A stretch of DNA of 64,000 nucleotides from Streptococcus uberis. GTDB taxonomy: Bacteria > Bacillota > Bacilli > Lactobacillales > Streptococcaceae. Below, in pieces: positions 59,017 through 64,000 of this stretch (positions within the stretch are counted from its first letter, which is position 1; the number at the start of each line of letters is the position of its first letter). The notes beneath the pieces are model-generated. The model saw only the letters and a list, made by a program, of their open reading frames with translations. It was not told where the DNA came from and searched no databases. The DNA lies in the NCBI RefSeq assembly GCF_900475595.1, contig NZ_LS483397.1, forward strand, positions 1,149,001-1,213,000, in the 5' to 3' direction. The position numbers were made by a program, and so were the translations under genes.

Positions 59017-59055
59017 GGAAAAAGCTTTCCCTAAAAGCAGCATCTTTGATATAAT
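59017..59055 (+). promoter_or_regulatory. DUF1846 gene promoter with palindrome in the -35 region
   Basis: A TATAAT -10 near 59050-59055 has no good -35. In its place is the inverted repeat GGAAA-aagc-TTTCC (59017-59030). An activator or repressor site is possible. Confidence 0.4.
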
Positions 59056-59073
59056 GCTAAACAGAGGTGATTT

Positions 59074-60561
59074 ATGATGAAAAAAATGGCTTTTGATTCG
59101 AATAAGTATTTACAACTACAACGCGACCATATTTTAGAGCGCATTCATCAATTTGATGGCAAACTTTATATGGAATTCGGCGGCAAAATGTTAGAAGATT
59201 ACCACGCTGCTCGTGTTTTACCAGGTTATGAGCCTGATAACAAAATTAAACTGTTAAAAGAGTTGAAAGATCAAGTTGAAATTGTCATTACGATTAATGC
59301 CAATAACATTGAACATTCTAAAGCTAGAGGTGATTTGGGTATTTCTTATGACCAAGAAGTCTTTCGCTTGATTGATACCTTCCATTCACTTGATATTTTT
59401 GTAGGCTCAGTGGTTATTACTCAGTACAATAACCAAGCTGCTGCTGATGCCTTTCGTAAACAATTGGAAAAGAATGGGATTACATCTTACCTGCACTATC
59501 CTATAAAAGGTTATCCTACTGATATCAATCACATCATTTCTCCAGAAGGAATGGGAAAAAATGATTATATTAAAACCAGTCGAAACCTTGTTGTTGTGAC
59601 TGCACCAGGACCTGGTTCAGGTAAATTAGCAACATGTATGTCTCAAATGTACCATGATCAAATCAATGGGATTACATCTGGCTATGCCAAATTTGAGACT
59701 TTCCCTGTCTGGAATCTCCCCTTACATCATCCTGTCAATCTCGCCTATGAAGCTGCAACCGCAGATTTAGATGATGTTAACATGATTGATCCTTTCCACT
59801 TGGAAACCTATGGAAAAACAGCTGTCAATTATAACCGTGACATTGAAGTATTCCCAGTTTTAAATCGAACTTTTGAACGGATTTTATCAAAATCTCCATA
59901 TGCTTCTCCAACTGATATGGGGGTTAATATGGTTGGTTTTTCCATTATTGATGATGACTTAGCAATTGAAGCTTCAAAACAAGAAATCATTCGTCGTTAC
60001 TATCAAACCCTTGTCGATTTTAAAGCAGAACGTGTGCCAGAATCAGCCATTAAGAAAATTGAACTCTTAATGAATGATATTGGTGTTAGTCCTGAAGATC
60101 GCAAAGTAACAGTTCTTGCACGCCAAAAAGCGGAACAAACCGGCGCTCCCGCTCTTGCTTTGGAACTTCCAAATGGAGAAATGGTAACAGGAAAAACCTC
60201 TGACTTATTTGGGCCAACAGCTGCTGTTGTCATTAACGCCATTAAGAAATTAGCTCATATCAGTAAAGAAACCCATTTGATTGAGCCCGAATATGTCAAA
60301 CCCATCCAAGGATTAAAAGTCAACCACCTAGGTAGCCAAAATCCTCGCCTTCACTCTAATGAAATTCTGATTGCTTTAGCAATCACAGCTATGAATAACG
60401 ACCAAGCCCATTTAGCGATGAAGGAACTTGGAAATCTAAAAGGTAGCGAGGCCCACTCAACAGTAACCTTAACCGAGGAAGACAGAAATGTTCTTAGAAA
60501 ATTAGGCGTAAATGTCACCTTCGATCCCGTCTATCAGCATGATAAATTATATCGCAAATAA
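59074..60561 (+). CDS. DUF1846 domain-containing protein
   Basis: 495 residues, start ATGATG with AGAGGTGA upstream. Full DUF1846 (PF08903) architecture. The N-terminal part has [29 protein letters not shown]-loop-like [17 protein letters not shown] (near 188-204) follows, and the C-terminal region ends YQHDKLYRK. Structures of relatives show a nucleotide-binding-like core, and the function is unknown. Single gene with its own terminator. Confidence 0.9.
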   Translation: MMKKMAFDSNKYLQLQRDHILERIHQFDGKLYMEFGGKMLEDYHAARVLPGYEPDNKIKLLKELKDQVEIVITINANNIEHSKARGDLGISYDQEVFRLIDTFHSLDIFVGSVVITQYNNQAAADAFRKQLEKNGITSYLHYPIKGYPTDINHIISPEGMGKNDYIKTSRNLVVVTAPGPGSGKLATCMSQMYHDQINGITSGYAKFETFPVWNLPLHHPVNLAYEAATADLDDVNMIDPFHLETYGKTAVNYNRDIEVFPVLNRTFERILSKSPYASPTDMGVNMVGFSIIDDDLAIEASKQEIIRRYYQTLVDFKAERVPESAIKKIELLMNDIGVSPEDRKVTVLARQKAEQTGAPALALELPNGEMVTGKTSDLFGPTAAVVINAIKKLAHISKETHLIEPEYVKPIQGLKVNHLGSQNPRLHSNEILIALAITAMNNDQAHLAMKELGNLKGSEAHSTVTLTEEDRNVLRKLGVNVTFDPVYQHDKLYRK

Positions 60562-60597
60562 AAAAGAGCAGAGATCCTTAAATCTCTGCTTTTTTAG
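60561..60597. terminator. Bidirectional terminator between DUF1846 gene and fetB
   Basis: AAAAAAGAGCAGAGAT-ccttaa-ATCTCTGCTTTTTT. Confidence 0.88.
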
Positions 60598-61373
60598 CTT
60601 TGTTGTGAAGGAAACACCACTTGCTTTTTAGCATTAAAGAAGCCTCTGTAAGCCAAATATGATGCAATAAAGGAAGCGATGGAGGTTGTTGAAAGTAACA
60701 TAAAGGTTACCATCATTTGATATTTTACGGCTTGAATCGGAGAAGTACCCGCTAGAATTAATCCCGTCATCATCCCTGGTAAGGAGACAATCCCTAACGT
60801 TTTAGCAGAATCAATTGTTGGAACCATACCTGTTTTAATCACGTCTCGAATAATATCAATAGAGGCTGGTAATATATCAGCTCCCAAGGCCAACTTTGTT
60901 TCAACTTCTTCTTGTTTGTCACGAAAAGAAGCTAAGAGTTGCTTATAACAGAGTCCAATGGCCACCATGGAATTACTGATAATCATACCACCAACAGGGA
61001 TCATTTGATTGGGAACAAATGCTAAAATCCCTGAAAAAATTAAAACTGATAAGGTAATACTTGCTCCTAAGAAAATAGCAATAAAAGAAATCTTAAAACC
61101 ATTTTTGACACCTTTACCACGTTTTGAAGCATTATAAGCAGCATTAACAATCATAAATAATAATAGCAGGCCTGTAAAAAGCGGATTCTTATATCCAAAA
61201 ATATAGTCGAGGACGAATCCGACAACCAATAATTGCAGCACAGCTCTGATAGCACTTATCAAAATCTCTTTTTCCAGCTTTAGCTTTTGCCAGTAGGAAA
61301 AAAAGAGGGTAATAAAAACTAGAGATGACGCTAACACTAATGATGTTACTGATATCTGTTCTGCTCCGCTCAT
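60594..61373 (-). CDS. fetB: ABC transporter permease FetB-like (iron export)
   Basis: 259 residues, about seven membrane helices, PF03649 family. Typical segments: RAVLQLLVVGFVLDYIFG, PVGGMIISNSMVAIGLCY and SLPGMMTGLILAGTSPIQAVKYQMMVTFMLL. E. coli FetAB exports iron and guards against oxidative stress. Start overlaps fetA by four bases (ATGA). Confidence 0.88.
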   Translation of the reverse strand: MSGAEQISVTSLVLASSLVFITLFFSYWQKLKLEKEILISAIRAVLQLLVVGFVLDYIFGYKNPLFTGLLLLFMIVNAAYNASKRGKGVKNGFKISFIAIFLGASITLSVLIFSGILAFVPNQMIPVGGMIISNSMVAIGLCYKQLLASFRDKQEEVETKLALGADILPASIDIIRDVIKTGMVPTIDSAKTLGIVSLPGMMTGLILAGTSPIQAVKYQMMVTFMLLSTTSIASFIASYLAYRGFFNAKKQVVFPSQQS

Positions 61374-62026
61374 TTTAATACCTCCAATGATTCTAATTGT
61401 CCTGCTACTATTGTCATCAATCGATTGGCATATTTTTGACTTTGTTCCATATCATGTGTTACCCACATAATGGTCACACCCTTTTGATGACAGTCTTGAA
61501 TAACAGTTTCAACAATTTCCTTATTCTTTTGGTCCAATGCTGAAGTCACTTCGTCTAATAATAAGATTTGAGGTTCAAAAAGTAATTGTCGAATAAGAGC
61601 AATACGCTGCTTTTCACCACCTGATAATTTTTTGACATCTTGTTTCAAGTAAGCCTTGTCCATTTGGAACAAATCAAATAAGACATTGACACGTTCTTTA
61701 TCGACAGCTAACTGACGGATACTGTAGGGAAAAGCTATGTTATCCTCAACAGTCTCACCAAATAAATGTGGGGTTTGGAAAACATAGGAAACTTTTTGAC
61801 GCAGTGAAATTGGGTCTAGCTTTTCCAGGGAATCACCCTTAAAGAAAATATCCCCTTTGCTAGGACTGATTAAACTATTTGCCAACTTTAATAGTGTACT
61901 CTTTCCTCCACCTGATGGACCAACGATTGACATAAAATCACCCTTTTCTAAGTCAAAAGATAGATTCTTGATAATATCTTTGTCATCAGAGCTATACCAA
62001 ACATTGTTAAAAGTCATTAATGACAT
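61370..62026 (-). CDS. fetA: ABC transporter ATP-binding protein FetA-like
   Basis: 218 residues from ATG 62026 with GAGGG 9 bases upstream. Walker A GPSGGGKST (36-44), signature LSGGEKQR (near 134), Walker B ILLLDEVTSALD, switch His in VTHDMEQ. Coupled to fetB. The upstream direct repeat suggests metal or peroxide control. Confidence 0.9.
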   Translation of the reverse strand: MSLMTFNNVWYSSDDKDIIKNLSFDLEKGDFMSIVGPSGGGKSTLLKLANSLISPSKGDIFFKGDSLEKLDPISLRQKVSYVFQTPHLFGETVEDNIAFPYSIRQLAVDKERVNVLFDLFQMDKAYLKQDVKKLSGGEKQRIALIRQLLFEPQILLLDEVTSALDQKNKEIVETVIQDCHQKGVTIMWVTHDMEQSQKYANRLMTIVAGQLESLEVLK

Positions 62027-62050
62027 AATGCATTCCCTCATTTCCTATAC

Positions 62051-62078
62051 TCATTCTTATTTATAATCATTCTTATTA
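62051..62078 (-). promoter_or_regulatory. Candidate metal/peroxide-responsive operator of fetAB
   Basis: TTATAATCATTCTTA (62061-62075) matches the PerR box TTATAATNATTATAA at 12 of 14 defined positions. The motif TCATTCTTATT occurs twice as a direct repeat (62051-62061 and 62068-62078). It lies 25-50 bases before fetA. Confidence 0.45.
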
Positions 62079-62121
62079 ACTAGTTTACCATGAAATGAAG
62101 AAAATGTCAGCTTTGTGCACT

Positions 62122-62147
62122 TAAAAAAGCAGTTCAATGAACTGCTT
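62122..62147 (-). terminator. Terminator after the PaaI-like thioesterase gene
   Basis: Leftward AGCAGTTCA-TTGAACTGCT followed by TTTTT. Confidence 0.82.
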
Positions 62148-62155
62148 CTGCTAAT

Positions 62156-62554
62156 TTAAGACTTATTTTCACTTTTTTTAGTGTTAAACATGGTTAAGGT
62201 CGCCTTGGTTAATAAGGTACCTTTTTCATTTTTGACAGTTGCTTCGACAACCTGGGTTGATCTTCCGTTGTGAAGAAGAATTCCTTCTACAAACAGTTTG
62301 TCGCCAAGGAAGCCTGGTTTTAAATAATTGATTGTCGCTTGAGAAGTGACAGACTCAACACCTGTTGATCTTGCAATCAAACCACCCATTTGGTCACAAA
62401 GGGTAAAAAGGTAGCCACCATGAGTAATGTCATAATAGTTCAAACTAAAACTGGTAACCTCTGTACTTAAAATGACATGACCGAACTCTAGTTGTTCAAT
62501 ATTGAAATTTTCAAAGACACGAATTTCATTTAAATTCACTTTTGTTTTATCCAT
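62156..62554 (-). CDS. PaaI family thioesterase
   Basis: 132 residues, hotdog fold. THGGYLFTLCDQMGGLIARS (about 42-61) matches the HGG.l..l.D PaaI/YbgC-like active-site helix. Hydrolyses an acyl-CoA; substrate unknown. Monocistronic with its own terminator. The 222-base spacer upstream (62555-62776) contains no gene, only the terminator of the acetyltransferase gene. Confidence 0.85.
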   Translation of the reverse strand: MDKTKVNLNEIRVFENFNIEQLEFGHVILSTEVTSFSLNYYDITHGGYLFTLCDQMGGLIARSTGVESVTSQATINYLKPGFLGDKLFVEGILLHNGRSTQVVEATVKNEKGTLLTKATLTMFNTKKSENKS

Positions 62555-62731
62555 TGCTTAACCTCTTATCTTGGTATTTACTTGATTATTATACTATAAA
62601 AATGCCCATTTGTTGGCAGAAATGCCCTGAATCTCTCATTTAGTGGTAGCGTGAAATATTGAGTAAGAGTGGATTTTATGACACAAAACTGTTTTGCAAC
62701 ATCTGATAAGTTGGTTTTCGCATCTGCTTAC

Positions 62732-62774
62732 GAAAAAACACCCAGATTGAAACCATAAATCTGGATGCCTTTTT
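62732..62774 (-). terminator. Terminator after the GNAT gene
   Basis: Leftward GGCATCCAGATT ... AATCTGGGTG followed by TTTTTT. Confidence 0.8.
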
Positions 62775-62776
62775 CT

Positions 62777-63220
62777 TTAATCATTGACACTTAGTTCTTT
62801 GATAAAACGTTTTTGTAGTTTTTGCCCATCATAGCCTAATTTTTGATAAAAAGCATGCGCATCTTCACGATGAAGGGCTGAATTCAAGCGAATAAAGGGA
62901 TAAGCATGATCTCTGGCCCATGCTTCCAAAAAAGTCATCAGCTGCTTACCAATGCCTTGCCCCTGAGCATCTTCAAGAACTGCCAAACCCAAAACATTTA
63001 AGCCAGTGGGACTATAAAAGCAATCATAATCTTCTACCTCTACATAACCCAATAGTGCTTGAGTTGACGGGTCAAGATAGACAAAACTATGATGTTTAGG
63101 GTCCTGGCACAATTTCCCAATCTGTTGACGGACCAGATCTAAGTCTGCATCATAGCCTAAAGCATCTCGACAGAGGGCTTTAATGGCTGGAGCATCAGTT
63201 ATTTGAACTTCTCTAATCAT
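62777..63220 (-). CDS. GNAT family N-acetyltransferase
   Basis: 147 residues. Acetyl-CoA loop LGLAVLEDAQGQGIGKQLM (motif A, Q-x-x-G-x-G, near 73-91), and the C-terminal HREDAHAFYQKLGY. Substrate unknown. It starts 21 bases after the deoxyribosyltransferase-like gene and is probably cotranscribed with it. Confidence 0.9.
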   Translation of the reverse strand: MIREVQITDAPAIKALCRDALGYDADLDLVRQQIGKLCQDPKHHSFVYLDPSTQALLGYVEVEDYDCFYSPTGLNVLGLAVLEDAQGQGIGKQLMTFLEAWARDHAYPFIRLNSALHREDAHAFYQKLGYDGQKLQKRFIKELSVND

Positions 63221-63240
63221 CTTGATGTCCCTTCAAAGTC

Positions 63241-63714
63241 CTAAAGAAATTCAGTAATGGCTTGAAGTAAATCTTGGCTACTGCTAACGATTTTTCCATT
63301 TAATTTAATCAAACCAACTGTGTAAAGATTAACATAGCCAAATTGTGATTCTGCTACTGTTTTCAAGGCATTCAATTTATCTTGATTATCAGCTCCTAAT
63401 TGACGTGAATCGGAGTACAAGCCAAGAATCGGGATTCCAGCTTGGTATGCCACACCAATTTCAGAAGCAACACCTGGATCAATGACCTGACCATCTAAGA
63501 CTGCAATCAGTAAATCACTATCTAAAACAGCTTGGGTATCCAATTGCGCAATCATTTTAGAATCAGCATAAGCGTTTTTATCATTAATATCACCTTGTTC
63601 TTGAGGTAAAAACACCTCAACATCCGGATAGGTTTGACGGATCTTTTCTACTAAGACTTGATTAAATGTAACTTCCATCTCAGTAAACAAAGGACTAGCG
63701 AAATAGATTTTCAT
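63241..63714 (-). CDS. Nucleoside 2-deoxyribosyltransferase family protein
   Basis: 157 residues from ATG 63714 (AAGGAG upstream); the longer frame includes the promoter and terminator zone. MKIYFASPLFTEME at the start, the DLLIAVLDGQVIDPGVASEIGVAYQAG active-site region (Asp and Glu, near 80-106). Transfers deoxyribose between bases or hydrolyses the bond; some streptococcal proteins act in nucleotide salvage. A -10 TATAAT (63743-63748) lies about 30 bases upstream. Confidence 0.88.
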   Translation of the reverse strand: MKIYFASPLFTEMEVTFNQVLVEKIRQTYPDVEVFLPQEQGDINDKNAYADSKMIAQLDTQAVLDSDLLIAVLDGQVIDPGVASEIGVAYQAGIPILGLYSDSRQLGADNQDKLNALKTVAESQFGYVNLYTVGLIKLNGKIVSSSQDLLQAITEFL

Positions 63715-63773
63715 GGTATTCTCCTTTATGTAAACTAAAACCATTATACCACGGAGACGTTCAAGCCAAAAAG

Positions 63774-63798
63774 AAAAACTGCCCCGAAAGACAGTCTT
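63774..63798 (-). terminator. Terminator between the Nudix gene and the deoxyribosyltransferase gene
   Basis: Leftward AAGACTGTC-tttcg-GGGCAGTTTTT; imperfect stem with G.T pairs. Confidence 0.6.
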
Positions 63799-63807
63799 TA
63801 TCATTTG

Positions 63808-64000
63808 TTATTTCAATTGATCTTTCCATTCCCCATTTTCCTGGAAGAAAAAATGCTCACTAACATCATCTCGTAAGAAAACTTCTAGCATGATATCCAT
63901 GGATGAGGCTAACTTCAAATGTTTCAGCTCTTCTAAGTCCACCCAATACACTTCGCCTTCATCTGAGGACTGTAATTGCCCTGAAAATTTATTGGTTTTG
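63808..64000 (-). CDS. Nudix hydrolase, C-terminal part (5' end outside window)
   Basis: The last 64 codons of a gene entering from the right edge. The visible sequence (FSGQLQSSDEGEVYWVDLEELKHLKLA, then DIMLEVFLRDD) is the end of a Nudix/8-oxo-dGTPase fold, where S.EG.V.WV.L.EL follows the Nudix box. The box itself is outside the window, so catalysis cannot be judged. Confidence 0.75.
   Translation of the reverse strand, partial: KTNKFSGQLQSSDEGEVYWVDLEELKHLKLASSMDIMLEVFLRDDVSEHFFFQENGEWKDQLK

Overview
The window is low-GC Firmicute chromosome and looks like a Streptococcus of the pyogenic group. My best guess is S. uberis or a close relative. Three things support this: a complete dltXABCD operon; streptococcal gene blocks such as malR/malQP/malXCD, glnPQ with two substrate-binding domains, and the recJ-rnz-hflX-miaA run; and a subtilisin-like wall protease of about 1143 residues ending in LPKTVD, which I recall (not checked) as resembling the S. 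uberis 0140J protease SUB1154. Acetoin genes (alsS, alsD) fit as well. I see no prophage, IS element, CRISPR array or rRNA. There is one tRNA.

Layout. 1-640: start of a TrpX-like ABC transporter gene behind a leader carrying a 14-codon peptide with two Trp codons. 720-9.4 kb: rqcH (fbp/pavA), alsSD, a TPR protein, an AI-2E family membrane protein, a Nudix hydrolase, a lactonase-family protein, a 63-residue helical protein and tRNA-Thr(CGT). 9.5-12.1 kb: rmlACB for dTDP-rhamnose precursors. 12.2-24.4 kb: a long leftward run of housekeeping genes (FAD oxidoreductase, ZIP transporter, nif3-like, trmK, nth, dnaD, apt, recJ, SDR, rnz, unknown, hflX, miaA). 24.5-28.1 kb: small proteins, a TDT transporter, an HMA-CDF cation transporter and trhO. 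28.1-37 kb: maltodextrin regulon, with malQ-malP and malX-malC-malD divergent around malR and two matching MalR-type operator/promoters. 37-41.5 kb: dlt operon for D-alanylation of teichoic acid. 41.7-46.8 kb: uvrB and the GlnR-boxed glnPQ. 46.9-51.3 kb: wall-anchored protease and pnuC. 51.4-53.4 kb: obgE flanked by two tiny genes and a tandem 124/125-bp repeat. 53.6-64 kb: pepS, corA-like, rsuA, small enzymes, an MFS transporter behind a PyrR-type attenuator, DUF1846, fetAB, and a Nudix / deoxyribosyltransferase pair at the end.

Most genes are ordinary core genes. The parts worth a second look are regulatory: the Trp-codon leader at 421-641, the PyrR-type leader in front of an MFS transporter at 58752-58852 (a candidate pyrimidine-precursor transporter), the structured malX-malC spacer, the repeat at the 3' end of obgE, and probable metal-responsive sites in front of fetAB and the CDF gene. 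Start codons were re-chosen from ribosome-binding sites where the longest reading frame was implausible.
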